Notes under the pieces: model-generated
Told to the model about the DNA's origin: nothing
Seen by the model: only the letters and a program-made list of their open reading frames with translations
The model's database searches: none
Assembly: GCF_023156505.1 (NCBI RefSeq)
Contig: NZ_JALNMJ010000001.1
Span: forward strand, 62,001 to 126,000
From: Roseibium sediminicola
GTDB lineage: Bacteria > Pseudomonadota > Alphaproteobacteria > Rhizobiales > Stappiaceae
Length of the DNA stretch: 64,000 nt
Direction: 5' to 3'
Program-made: the position numbers and the translations under genes
Shown: positions 42,720-51,743 of the stretch, piece after piece
How positions within the stretch are numbered: position 1 is the first letter of the stretch
Layout of the letters: each line of letters starts with the position of its first letter

Positions 42720-45449
42720 TCACACCTCCTCAGGCAAATCCGTCACCCGCAAGGTGACCAACGCAATGCCCGGGTCGTCCGGCGAGGTGCCGACCTTGAA
42801 GCCGAGGGCCTGGCACATGGAGATCATCGAGGTGTTTTCCTTCAGCACCTCGCCCTTGATCTCTTCTATACCATCGGCTTTGGCGTAGCGGATGATCAGT
42901 TCCATCAGGGCCCAGCCGAGGCCGAGCCCCTTGAGGTCGGAACGCACCATGACCGCGTATTCACCGGTCTGGTGATCGGGGTCCGCGTGCAGGCGGACAA
43001 CGCCAAGCAGGCTGCCGGTCTCCGGATCGATGGCAGCGAAGGCTATGGCGCGGGCATAGTCGAGCTGGGTCAGGCGCGACAGGAACCGGTGGCTGAAATC
43101 GCGCACCGGTGCGAAGAACCTCAGGCGGAGATCTTCCGGGGTCACGGCCTCGAAGAAGCTCTTGAACAGGTCCTCGTCTTCCGGGCGCACCGGGCGCACG
43201 AACACGTCGCGGCCGCCCTTCAGCGCCAGTTTCTGTTCCCATTCCTGCGGATAGGGTGCGATCGCCAGCCTTGAGCTTCCGGTCCGGCCGGGCCGTTTTT
43301 CCGGCCGGCACAGGGTCATGCGCGCGTCGAGCGCGATCAGGCCGCTGGGCAGCGACACGATCGGATTGATGTCCAGCTCCTGGATTTCCGGAAGATCGAT
43401 GGTGATCTGGGAGAGTTTGACCAGCGCTTCCGCGAGAGCCGTCCTGTCCAGCGCGGGCCGGGCCGGACCGCCGTTGAGCAGGCGCGCGATGCGCGTGCGG
43501 CCGATCAGGGCTTCGGCGAGGTTCATATCGAGCGGCGGCAGTTCCAGGGCAATGTCGACGCTTTCCTCGATCGAGGTGCCGCCATGGCCGAAGACCAGTA
43601 CGGGTCCGAATTCCGGCGTTTCGGCCACACCCATATAGAGTTCCAGCCCGTGCCGGTCCTCCAGCATCGGATGCACCGAGATTCCGGCAATCCGGGCCTC
43701 AGGGTAATCGCGCCTTGTCTTGGCGATCAGCTCTTCCGCCGCCTGCCTGACAGCCTCGGGGTCCTGCAGTCCGAGCCGGACCCCATCGATGCGCGACTTG
43801 AACGGAAGATCCGGCGAGATCAGCTTGGCGACACAATGCCTTGCCTCGTTGAAAAACGGCCGGGACAGCTCGGCGGCGTCTTCCGGGCTTGCGGCCATTG
43901 CCGTCGACATGACTGGAAGATCATAAGCTTTCAGAACAGCCACTACTTCCGCCGGGCTGAGCCAGGTCCTGTTTTCCGCCAAGGCGGCTTCGACGATTGC
44001 CCGGGCGCCTGCCGCATCGGGAAAAAAACTGCTGGGCAGGCTCGGCGGCACAGCCATCAGGAACTCGCGCGCCTGGGCATCGTGGGCGAGATGCATCAGG
44101 CTGCGTGCGGCTTCTGCGGGACTGGCGTAATTCGGAATTTTGGCGTCCGACAGGGCTGCCCGGACAGTGCCGTCGCCGCCGATAAGCCCGGCCACGAGCG
44201 CCTTGCGCCGCCCGGTGCGTCGCCGGTCGGCAAGACCTGCATCGATCACCGCCTTGGCAATCGCCGGCAGCGGCTGAAACGCGCTGGCGGCCTGAAGAAC
44301 GATTGCCCCGTCGACCTCCGGGTCTTTCAGGAGGGTGGTGATGGCGTTGGTGATGTCCTCCGGCGTGACGCTTTCCTTCAGGATCACCGAACCCCCGGCC
44401 GCCGGGGTCGCGTCGAGATCGGCATAGGCGCGGCTGACGTCGTCGAGCGCGGCGCGGGTCTCCGTGCCGAGCGTGGCAAAGTCGGCGCCGAGATCCATCA
44501 GCCGATCCACCGCAAGGCTGGCAAGGCTGCGGCCATTGGCAAGGACCGCCAGCTTGCGGCACTGGGGCACACGGATATGGGACAGCGTTTCCAACGCTTC
44601 GAACATCTCGTCGAGGTCATGCACCCGCAACAGACCGGTGCGCCGGAAGACAGTCTCATAAACAAGATCGGTGCGCGCCAGCCGGCCCGCATGGGTTCTG
44701 CCACTGCCGCCGCTATCCCGGCTTTTGCCGGACCGGATCACGATGACCGGTTTGCTGCGCGCCGCGGCCCTGGCGGCGGAAATGAACTTGCGCGGCACGG
44801 CGATGCCTTCCAGGTGAAGGACGATGGCGCGCGTGTGATAGTCCTGTGCAAAATAGTCGATCAGGTCGCCGACATCGACATCCATGCGCGCGCCGAGCGA
44901 GACCACGGCGGAAAAGCCGGTCCGATGGGCCTTCGCCCAGGAAAGGGTCGCGTTGAGGACGGCGCCGGAGCGGGAGAAAAACGCGACCTCGCCCTTTTCG
45001 GGAAGTTCTGCGCTGAGCAGCGCGTTGAGCCGGCTGGCGGGCACAGCCAGGCCAAGGGTGCCGGGGCCGATCAGGCGCAGATTGGTGGCCTGTGCCGCGT
45101 CCCGGCAGGCCTGCAGCAGTGTGTCCGGCCAGGTTTCAAATCCGGGCGAGGGGATCAGGACGGCCTTGGTGCCGCCGGCACCGAGCCTGGCAATCGTCTC
45201 AGGTGCAGCGTCGGCACTGGCCAGATAAATGGCAAGATCCGGCATGGCCTGAAGGTCGTCCAGCCGGGCCGCTTTCTTGCCGTGAAAGGGCACATCCTCG
45301 TCGATGCCAACCAGCGTCACCGGGTGTCCGGCCTCGATGTCCTGCAGGCAGGCGATCAGCTTGTGCGTCAACACGCCGGGATGCCGGCACGGGCCGATAA
45401 CGGCGATGGAGCGAGGCGCGAAAAAACCTTCCAGATTTCGAATGGTCAC
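42720..45449 (-). CDS. ADP-forming acyl-CoA synthetase-like/GNAT fusion (Pat-like)
   Basis: A 909-residue protein with the layout of bacterial protein lysine acetyltransferases of the Pat/YfiQ type: CoA-binding domain (FFAPRSIAVIGPCRHPGVL), succinyl-CoA-ligase-like domain (RLIGPGTLGLAVP, FFSRSGAVLNATLSWA, then SGRTHAGRLA, the region of the phosphohistidine in active synthetases), an ATP-grasp domain (about 480-700) and a C-terminal GNAT domain (about 740-900) with RSDLKGLGLGWALMELIIRYA. In this group the synthetase part often senses ligands rather than making acyl-CoA, and the GNAT part modifies metabolic enzymes. The start is GTG. The gene is single; the next gene upstream is on the same strand behind a terminator. 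Confidence 0.87.
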   Translation of the reverse strand: MTIRNLEGFFAPRSIAVIGPCRHPGVLTHKLIACLQDIEAGHPVTLVGIDEDVPFHGKKAARLDDLQAMPDLAIYLASADAAPETIARLGAGGTKAVLIPSPGFETWPDTLLQACRDAAQATNLRLIGPGTLGLAVPASRLNALLSAELPEKGEVAFFSRSGAVLNATLSWAKAHRTGFSAVVSLGARMDVDVGDLIDYFAQDYHTRAIVLHLEGIAVPRKFISAARAAARSKPVIVIRSGKSRDSGGSGRTHAGRLARTDLVYETVFRRTGLLRVHDLDEMFEALETLSHIRVPQCRKLAVLANGRSLASLAVDRLMDLGADFATLGTETRAALDDVSRAYADLDATPAAGGSVILKESVTPEDITNAITTLLKDPEVDGAIVLQAASAFQPLPAIAKAVIDAGLADRRRTGRRKALVAGLIGGDGTVRAALSDAKIPNYASPAEAARSLMHLAHDAQAREFLMAVPPSLPSSFFPDAAGARAIVEAALAENRTWLSPAEVVAVLKAYDLPVMSTAMAASPEDAAELSRPFFNEARHCVAKLISPDLPFKSRIDGVRLGLQDPEAVRQAAEELIAKTRRDYPEARIAGISVHPMLEDRHGLELYMGVAETPEFGPVLVFGHGGTSIEESVDIALELPPLDMNLAEALIGRTRIARLLNGGPARPALDRTALAEALVKLSQITIDLPEIQELDINPIVSLPSGLIALDARMTLCRPEKRPGRTGSSRLAIAPYPQEWEQKLALKGGRDVFVRPVRPEDEDLFKSFFEAVTPEDLRLRFFAPVRDFSHRFLSRLTQLDYARAIAFAAIDPETGSLLGVVRLHADPDHQTGEYAVMVRSDLKGLGLGWALMELIIRYAKADGIEEIKGEVLKENTSMISMCQALGFKVGTSPDDPGIALVTLRVTDLPEEV

Positions 45450-45511
45450 CTGCGCAGTCCCTTGTCATCGGCCGGAGGCGGCGCCGGCATCAAAAGAATA
45501 AAAACAGAAAA

Positions 45512-45542
45512 CCCGCGGACCCGATTGTGTCAGGTCCGCGGG
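45512..45542 (-). terminator. Terminator of the universal stress protein gene
   Basis: CCCGCGGACC (45512-45521) pairs perfectly with GGTCCGCGGG (45533-45542). On the minus strand the stem is followed by TTTTCTGTTTTT; on the plus strand by CTTTTT, so it can work in both directions. It lies 25 bp after the stop of the stress protein gene. Confidence 0.92.
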
Positions 45543-45566
45543 CTTTTTGCATTGCAAAATTACCGG

Positions 45567-46400
45567 TTAATGCGCCATCAGCACCGGCACGGTCATGGCT
45601 TCCAGGATTTCGCGGGTGGCGCCGCCGAACAGGAATTCGCGCATCCGGCTGTGGCCATAGCCGCCCATGACGACAAGGTCGTTGCTGTTGTCGGAGACAT
45701 GGTTGAGCACGGTATCGGCAATGCCGGCCTGCGGATTGGTGACCACCTCGATGGTGACATCCATGTTGTGCCGCGCCAGGTAATTGGCGACATCGGCGCC
45801 GGGCTGGCCATTGGCCGTGGTCGCCTTCTTTTCGATCACCAGAAGCGTGATCTTGTCGGCCTTTTCCAGCACCGGCAGGGCGGCGTGGATAGCCCGTGTT
45901 GCGGTGGAGCTGCCGTCCCAGCCGACCAGAACGTTCTTCGGCTGGAAGGCCTTGCTGCCGATATAGGGCACCAGCAGCACCGGCACGCCGCTTTCGAACA
46001 GGATGGTCTCGATCAACAATTCCCGCATCGGTTCCGGCTTGTCGGGATTGGCCTGGCCGATCACGACCATGTCGGTCGGACGGCAATGGACAAGTACGTT
46101 TTCCAGCGGGCCGCCGGTGAGAATTTCCGCAATACGACTCTCGTTGGTGACGCCGGCAAGGCGGGCGAGTTCGTCGAAGTCCTTCTTGGCTTCGTTTGCC
46201 GCTGCGATCGCCTGTTCGTGGGCCGCCTGAAGATAATCGACCGGCATCGGCGCGGCGGCGAAGGCCGGCACCACGGGTTCGAAGGACACGGCAAGGCCGG
46301 TGACATGGGCATCGTGCGCGCGGCCGAATTCCAGCGCGTATTTGGCGGCGGGTTGATCGCCCGCGAGATCCAACACAGTCAAAATATCTTTGATTGGCAT
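45567..46400 (-). CDS. Universal stress protein, two tandem UspA domains
   Basis: A 277-residue UspA protein with two repeats. The first (about 1-140) has MPIKDILTVLDLAG and DMVVIGQANPDKPE; the second (about 150-277) has KNVLVGWDGSSTATRAI and the ATP-binding DLVVMGGYGHSRMREFLFGG followed by VPVLMAH. The complete G-x2-G-x9-GS/T-like loop is present only in the second domain, so this domain probably binds the nucleotide. Start ATG behind GGAGGG. It is divergent from dctB. Confidence 0.9.
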   Translation of the reverse strand: MPIKDILTVLDLAGDQPAAKYALEFGRAHDAHVTGLAVSFEPVVPAFAAAPMPVDYLQAAHEQAIAAANEAKKDFDELARLAGVTNESRIAEILTGGPLENVLVHCRPTDMVVIGQANPDKPEPMRELLIETILFESGVPVLLVPYIGSKAFQPKNVLVGWDGSSTATRAIHAALPVLEKADKITLLVIEKKATTANGQPGADVANYLARHNMDVTIEVVTNPQAGIADTVLNHVSDNSNDLVVMGGYGHSRMREFLFGGATREILEAMTVPVLMAH

Positions 46401-46576
46401 GTAACCCTCCTGTGGCCGGTATCATGGCATCGAACCGGCCTTGCAAAAAAACTACTAGACAGAATGTGCCGTCGTCCTTGACGCGTATCAAACACGAAAG
46501 CCAGCCCGCCCTAAAGCGTGCCTGCCCCGAAACCTGCCCGACTGGCGGGAAACGAAAAAATGCGCAATATGGTTCC

Positions 46577-48364
46577 ATGTCGAAACGCTGGCTTTATCTG
46601 GCCCTGCCGCCGTTCCTGCTCGTGGCCGCCGCTTTTGTGCTGGTGCAGCTCTTTCTCGAGCTGGACGCGGACAGCATCGACCGCAAGGCGGCCGAACGCC
46701 TGACGCTGTATCGTCAGACGATCCTGGGCGAGTATCAGAAATACCGCTATCTGCCCTACATGATCGCGCGGGATCCGCGTGCCACCTCCGCCCTCGGCCT
46801 CGGTCAGCCCGTCGAAAGCGCCAACCGGTTCCTGGAGGAAATGGCGGAAAACTCCGGCGTTGAACTGCTCTATGTGATGAACGCCGAGGGCACGACCCTG
46901 GCGGCCAGCAACTGGCGGGACGAGCTGTCTCTGGTCGGGCGGAACTACGGTTTCCGGCCCTATTTCAAGGCTGCGATCGGTGGGGCGGAAGGGCGGTTCT
47001 TTGCCATTGGCGCAACCTCCGACGAACCGGGCCTGTTCCTGGCGCGGCCAACGCCGGTCTCCGGCGATCCGCTCGGCGTGGCCGTCGTCAAGGTTGACAT
47101 GGGGCCGCTGGAAGAAGCTTGGGCGGAGGGCGGCGAGACGGTGTTCGCCTCGGACGAAAACGGCGTGATTTTCCTGTCCAGCCAGCCCGACTGGCGTTAC
47201 CGCACATTGACCGCGCTGCCGGAGGATGTGCGCCGCACGATCGAGACGACACGCCAATTTGCCGGGCGGGAACTTAAGCCGGTCAGCGACCGGCCGGTGC
47301 AGACCAAGCAGCAGCTGGTCATCGACGGCAAGGCCTTCCGCCACAATTCGGCGGATGTCGGCCTTCTCGGCTGGACACTGCATTTCCTGGTGCCCGAGGA
47401 GGAGACCCGCAAGAGCGTCTTGCCGATCTGGGCGGCGGCGATCACGCTTTGCCTCGTTTACGCGGTCATCGTTCTGGTTCTGCGCGGCCGCCGGCTGCGC
47501 AAGGCTTCCGCCTTGTTGCGCCGGGAATCGGCCGACCTGAAGGAACTGAACACCAGGCTCGTCGAGGAAATCCAGGAGCGCCGGCGCGTCGAGCGCGAGC
47601 TCCTGGAAGCGCAGCGTGGTCTCGCCCGCTCCAACCGGCTGGCCGCGGTCGGCGAAATGTCCGCGGCGGTGGTGCATGAACTCAGCCAGCCCCTGTCAGC
47701 GCTCAGGATGTTCGTCGCCGGAACGCGCAAGTTCCTGGAAAAGGGCGACACGGCGACGGCGTCGGAAAATCTCGACGAGATCGATTCCTTGCAGATGCGC
47801 ATGGCTCATCTCACCCAGGAACTGAAACGGTTTGCCCGTCCGGGCGAGAGCCGGATCGAAAAGATCGACCTGAGGGAAAGCGTTCGGGTCGCGGAAAAGA
47901 TCGTGCGGCCGCGTTTCGAGGAGACTGGCGTGGCCCTCGATCTTGATCTGCCGGACGAACCGCTCGAGGCGGAGACCGCCCCGCTCAGGATCGAGCAGAT
48001 CCTGGTGAACGTTTTGCGCAACGGTGCCGACGCGGCGGCAGGCGAACAACAGGGCATGGTCAGGCTGCGGACCGAGCGGCAGGGGAGCCTGGTGGTTCTG
48101 CTTATTTCGGATAATGGCCCCGGCATCCCGGAAGACCTGCGCGAACGGATATTCGATCCGTTCTTCTCCACCAAGGCCAGTTCCGGTGGCATGGGGCTGG
48201 GACTTGCCATCTCGATCCGCCTTGCCGAGGATCTCGGCGGCGGCTTGTCAGTCCGGGCGAACACGCCTAAAGGAGCGACGTTTGAACTCCGCTTGCCGGG
48301 GCTCAGTCAGGACCACGCCGACACCGATCCCAAAGCGGATCTGACCTCCGAAGCTGCCGAATGA
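46577..48364 (+). CDS. dctB: C4-dicarboxylate sensor histidine kinase DctB
   Basis: A 595-residue membrane sensor kinase. Two helices (about 5-27 and 279-300) enclose a periplasmic double-PDC sensor (RYLPYMIARDP, GRNYGFRPYFKAAIGG, GATSDEPGLFLARP), the binding domain for succinate, malate or fumarate. A coiled linker leads to the kinase core: the H box is VVHELSQPLSALRMF (His about 367), N box NVLRNGADAA, G boxes ISDNGPGIP and GMGLGLAISI. Translation starts at 46577, since upstream sequence is not signal-like. The stop overlaps dctD (ATGA). Together with DctD it should activate dctPQM in response to dicarboxylates. Confidence 0.93.
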   Translation: MSKRWLYLALPPFLLVAAAFVLVQLFLELDADSIDRKAAERLTLYRQTILGEYQKYRYLPYMIARDPRATSALGLGQPVESANRFLEEMAENSGVELLYVMNAEGTTLAASNWRDELSLVGRNYGFRPYFKAAIGGAEGRFFAIGATSDEPGLFLARPTPVSGDPLGVAVVKVDMGPLEEAWAEGGETVFASDENGVIFLSSQPDWRYRTLTALPEDVRRTIETTRQFAGRELKPVSDRPVQTKQQLVIDGKAFRHNSADVGLLGWTLHFLVPEEETRKSVLPIWAAAITLCLVYAVIVLVLRGRRLRKASALLRRESADLKELNTRLVEEIQERRRVERELLEAQRGLARSNRLAAVGEMSAAVVHELSQPLSALRMFVAGTRKFLEKGDTATASENLDEIDSLQMRMAHLTQELKRFARPGESRIEKIDLRESVRVAEKIVRPRFEETGVALDLDLPDEPLEAETAPLRIEQILVNVLRNGADAAAGEQQGMVRLRTERQGSLVVLLISDNGPGIPEDLRERIFDPFFSTKASSGGMGLGLAISIRLAEDLGGGLSVRANTPKGATFELRLPGLSQDHADTDPKADLTSEAAE

Positions 48365-49758
48365 CAGACCAGACATCGAAGACACCCGTTCTGATCGTCG
48401 ACGACGACCCGTCCATGCGCGCCGCGCTCCGGCAGTGGATCCGTCTTGCCGGTTTCGAAACCCAGGAAGTGGCGACCGTCGATCAGGCGCTGGTCCGGCT
48501 GTCGTCAAGCTATGAGGGCTGTGTGGTCTCCGATGTGATGCTCGACGGCGAGGACGGCATGACATTGCTGCGCCGGGTCAAGGATCTGGACGCGGACCTG
48601 CCGGTGGTGCTGATCACCGGCCATGGCGACGTGCCGATGGCCGTGGAAGCCATTCGTGCCGGTGCCTATGACTTTGTCGAAAAACCTTTCGATCCGGACC
48701 TGATCGCCGATGTGGTGCGCCGGGCCTGCGACAAGCGGACACTCGTCCTGGAAAACCGCGCGCTCAAGATGCAGCTCAGCGACAGCGCGGGGCTGGAAAG
48801 CCGGCTGATCGGCTCGAGCCCGGCCATGCAGGCCCTGCGCCGGCAGATCCTGCATTTCGCCGCGACGGACGCGGCCGTGCTGATCACCGGGGAAACCGGC
48901 ACCGGCAAGGAAGTCATCGCCCAGGCGCTGCATGATTTCAGCCCGCGCAAGGACGGGCCGTTCATGGCGATCAACGCCGCTGCGCTTCCCGAAGCCATGG
49001 TCGAGGCGGAACTCTTCGGTCATGAGGCCGGAGCCTTTACCGGTGCGGACCGCCAGCGCATCGGCCGCATCGAAGCAGCCAGCGGCGGCGTTTTGTTTCT
49101 CGACGAGATCGTCTCCATGCCGATGGCGCTCCAGCCGAAACTGCTCAGGGTACTGCAGGAAAAAAAGATCGACAGGATTGGCGGCACGAAACCGGTGGAG
49201 GTCGATATCCGCCTGATCAGCGCGGCCAATATCGAACCGGGCGAGGCGGTCCAGTCCGGCCGCCTGCGCGAGGATCTGCTGTTCCGCCTCAACACGATCG
49301 AATTGCGGGTGCCGCCACTGCGCGAACGCGGCCGTGACGCGCTGTTGCTGTTCGACACATTCCTCAACCGCTTCGCCGTTCAATACGGCCTCGAGCCTCC
49401 GGTCACGAGCGCACGGGACGAAGCCTTCCTGCAGACTTATGCCTGGCCCGGAAACGTGCGCGAATTGCGCAACGCTGCCGAACGTTTCGTGCTCAACGCG
49501 CCGGTCAGCCCACAGCCGCTTGAGGCGCTGGTCACCGGTCAGCGCGACCAGGGAGCGTCTCCGGCCGGAGGCGGCCTGAAAGAGCTGATGGATGCCTATG
49601 AGCGCAATCTGATCGAGGGTGCTCTGCGCCGCCATGGCGGCCGCATTGCGGATGTCATGCGCGAGCTCAACCTGCCGCGCCGGACGCTCAACGAAAAGAT
49701 GACCCGGCTGGGTCTCAGCCGCGAGCAGGTCGGTTTGACGGACGCTGCGGAAGGCTGA
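48361..49758 (+). CDS. dctD: Sigma-54-dependent response regulator DctD
   Basis: A 465-residue NtrC-type regulator. Receiver domain (about 10-125) with VDDDPSM, phospho-acceptor Asp in SDVMLDGEDGM and the Lys of FVEKPFD; AAA+ domain (about 145-375) with GETGTGKE, the sigma-54 contact loop GAFTGA and SGGVLFLDEI; C-terminal Fis-type helix-turn-helix with DVMRELNLPRRTLNEKMTRLGL. It is intact. It starts inside the dctB stop (4-bp ATGA overlap). Two matching 18-bp dyads and a sigma-54 promoter directly downstream are its obvious targets. Confidence 0.93.
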   Translation: MTDQTSKTPVLIVDDDPSMRAALRQWIRLAGFETQEVATVDQALVRLSSSYEGCVVSDVMLDGEDGMTLLRRVKDLDADLPVVLITGHGDVPMAVEAIRAGAYDFVEKPFDPDLIADVVRRACDKRTLVLENRALKMQLSDSAGLESRLIGSSPAMQALRRQILHFAATDAAVLITGETGTGKEVIAQALHDFSPRKDGPFMAINAAALPEAMVEAELFGHEAGAFTGADRQRIGRIEAASGGVLFLDEIVSMPMALQPKLLRVLQEKKIDRIGGTKPVEVDIRLISAANIEPGEAVQSGRLREDLLFRLNTIELRVPPLRERGRDALLLFDTFLNRFAVQYGLEPPVTSARDEAFLQTYAWPGNVRELRNAAERFVLNAPVSPQPLEALVTGQRDQGASPAGGGLKELMDAYERNLIEGALRRHGGRIADVMRELNLPRRTLNEKMTRLGLSREQVGLTDAAEG

Positions 49759-49771
49759 GGGGGAGCCGGCA

Positions 49772-49820
49772 TCGGCGGATTCTCGCCGACGGAGAGTGGT
49801 CATCGGCAAGATCTTGCCGA
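49772..49820. promoter_or_regulatory. Two DctD upstream activator sites
   Basis: TCGGCGGATTCTCGCCGA (49772-49789) and TCGGCAAGATCTTGCCGA (49803-49820) are both 18-bp dyads sharing TCGGC-N8-GCCGA, the second a perfect palindrome. Their centres are 31 bp apart, three helical turns, and lie 86 and 117 bp upstream of the -24 element. That spacing is typical of enhancer sites for an NtrC-like activator. Confidence 0.7.
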
Positions 49821-49894
49821 GCTGCGCTGCAGCAACCGGACATCCCAGGTCCAAAACGCCAGAAATTCCCTCAAACAAGTGTTGTCAACGCCAC

Positions 49895-49911
49895 TTGGCA
49901 CGGGTCATGCT
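49895..49911 (+). promoter_or_regulatory. Sigma-54 promoter of dctPQM
   Basis: TTGGCACGGGTCATGCT fits the sigma-54 consensus TGGCACG-N4-TTGCW: GG at 49897-49898 (-24) and GC at 49909-49910 (-12), ten bases apart. Only the first T of TTGC differs. It lies about 90 bp before dctP and is flanked upstream by DctD dyads. Confidence 0.85.
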
Positions 49912-50000
49912 ACGTCACCATTGACTTGGTGCGGGCCTGCCACGCAGAGCGTCCAGGCTGAGCCGCCAAGGAAATGAGCAAAATATCTTGGGAGGATTTC

Positions 50001-51017
50001 ATGCTCTTTTCACTCAAGTCCGCAACCGCGGTGTCCGCGCTTGCGCTCGCCACAGTCTTTGCCACCGAAACCTTTGCCCAGGACGTATCCTGGAATGTCT
50101 CGCTCTGGGGCAAGCGCCGCGCCTTTACCGAGCACGTTGAAAAGCTGGCGGAAGAAGTCGCGGCCAAGACCGACGGCAAGTTCGTGATCAATCTGCATTA
50201 CGGCGGGGCGCTGTCCAAGTCGCGCGAAAACCTTGACGGGATTTCCTTTGGCGCCTTCGAGATGGCCCAGTTCTGTGCCTCTTATCATGCTGACAAGAAC
50301 CCGACCCTGACGGTTCTGGAGCTGCCGTTCCTCGGCGTGTCCGACCTGGAAACGGAAGTGAAGGTCTCCAAGGCTCTTTATGCGCACCCTGCCGTCCAAG
50401 AAGATCTCGGCCGCTGGAACGCCAAGCTGCTGATGCCTTCGCCGATGCCGCAGTACAATTTCGCCGGCAAGGGCGATGTCCCCCAGTCCATCGCAGATTT
50501 CGACGGCATGCGGGTGCGCGCGCTGGGCGGTCTCGGCACGCTGATGGAAGCTGTCGGCGCCGTTCCGACGTCCGTAACGGCGTCCGAAACTTACCAGGCC
50601 ATCGACAGCGGCACCGTCCGCGCGGCCGGTTTTGCACCGCATGCGCATCTGTCCTTCAAGGTGGTGGAAGTCGCCGACTGGTGGACCAAGAACCTCAACC
50701 CCGGCACCGTGCATTGCCCGGTTGTCGTCAATGTCGACGCCTACAATGCCCTGCCGGACGAGTTCAAGACGGCGCTCGACGAGTCTGTCGATCCGGCGCT
50801 CGCGCACTACCTGGAGACCTATGACAAGGTCTACGAGAAATGGTGGCCGGAACTGGAAGAGCGTGGCATCACGCAGGTCGAATTCTCCGACGAGGAACTT
50901 GCCGCGTTTGCAGAAAAGGCCGGTCCGATCCAGGCCGCATGGGTTGAAGAGCAGTCTGCGAACGGCCTGCCGGCCCAGGAACTGCTCGACCTGGTCAAGA
51001 AGACCATCGCCGAATAA
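50001..51017 (+). CDS. dctP: TRAP transporter C4-dicarboxylate-binding protein DctP
   Basis: A 338-residue TRAP solute-binding protein. The signal peptide ends at about residue 26 (TVFATETFAQ), and the mature body has family features: GGALSKSRENLDGISFGAFEMAQ, LTVLELPFLG, MRVRALGGLGTLMEAVGAVP with the Arg that holds the carboxylate, and VNVDAYNALPDEFKTAL. The start at 50001 follows GGGAGG, and an earlier in-frame start would lengthen the signal without need. The dctBD pair upstream and sigma-54 control indicate C4-dicarboxylates; the binding-site Arg is visible but substrate is inferred from context. Confidence 0.9.
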   Translation: MLFSLKSATAVSALALATVFATETFAQDVSWNVSLWGKRRAFTEHVEKLAEEVAAKTDGKFVINLHYGGALSKSRENLDGISFGAFEMAQFCASYHADKNPTLTVLELPFLGVSDLETEVKVSKALYAHPAVQEDLGRWNAKLLMPSPMPQYNFAGKGDVPQSIADFDGMRVRALGGLGTLMEAVGAVPTSVTASETYQAIDSGTVRAAGFAPHAHLSFKVVEVADWWTKNLNPGTVHCPVVVNVDAYNALPDEFKTALDESVDPALAHYLETYDKVYEKWWPELEERGITQVEFSDEELAAFAEKAGPIQAAWVEEQSANGLPAQELLDLVKKTIAE

Positions 51018-51098
51018 TCGGCTGATCTGACCTGACCCTTTTGCTTTCCGGCGCACGATCTTGACCGCGCCGGAAAGCCCTGCTCGGGGCTTTTACTC

Positions 51099-51743
51099 AT
51101 GATGACGACTGATCCCGGTGGACGTTCCGCTCAGGAACGACCGGTTACCTATATCCGCTTCGACGGCATTCTCGGCCATGTCGAAAACGCCTTCAATCTC
51201 TTCGCTGCCTTCTCCATTCTTGCCTTGATGCTGCTGGCTGTCGTGCAAGTGGTCGGGCGGTTGGTTTTCAATACGCCGATCCCCGGTTTCATCGACATCA
51301 CGGAACAGGCGATGGCGATTTTCGCCTTCGCCGGAGTGGCTTATTGTCAGCGCGTTGGCGGCCATATCCGCATGGAAATCGTGCTTGGCAAGCTGAGTGG
51401 CCGCACGCTCTACATCTGCGAAATGATCGGCGTCATCCTGATCGCCTTCACCGTCGCGCTGCTGATCTGGGGGTCCTGGTTCCATTTCGACAGGTCCTGG
51501 ACGATCGGCGACAGCACCATGGATATCCGTCTGCCGACCTGGCCCTCCAAGTTGATGATCCCGGTGGCCCTCAGTCTGCTGTTCCTGCGTCTACTCATGC
51601 AGGTTTACGGGTATGCCCGTCTGGTCGCTGACCCGGCGCGTGAACCGGTTGCCGTGCCGGTGATCGAGGATGTCGAGGAACATGCCAAACACGAAATCGA
51701 AGAAGCCTTTGGCGACGATCTGGACGAAGGAGAGGCCAAATGA
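51099..51743 (+). CDS. dctQ: TRAP transporter small permease DctQ
   Basis: A 214-residue membrane protein with four helices, the small subunit of a TRAP transporter. NLFAAFSILALMLLAVVQVVGRLVF, FIDITEQAMAIFAFAGVAYCQRVGGHIRMEIVLG and LRLLMQVYGYARL are typical. An acidic cytoplasmic tail (about 185-214, EDVEEHAKHEIEEAFGDD) is longer than in most DctQ proteins. It lies 81 bp after dctP and overlaps dctM by 4 bp. Confidence 0.92.
   Translation: MMTTDPGGRSAQERPVTYIRFDGILGHVENAFNLFAAFSILALMLLAVVQVVGRLVFNTPIPGFIDITEQAMAIFAFAGVAYCQRVGGHIRMEIVLGKLSGRTLYICEMIGVILIAFTVALLIWGSWFHFDRSWTIGDSTMDIRLPTWPSKLMIPVALSLLFLRLLMQVYGYARLVADPAREPVAVPVIEDVEEHAKHEIEEAFGDDLDEGEAK

Noticed and set aside
43584..46481. Plus-strand open frame of about 965 codons
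   Set aside because: It runs antisense across two well-supported genes (the Pat-like gene and the stress protein gene) and crosses a strong terminator. Its translation is compositionally odd, with no known domain.
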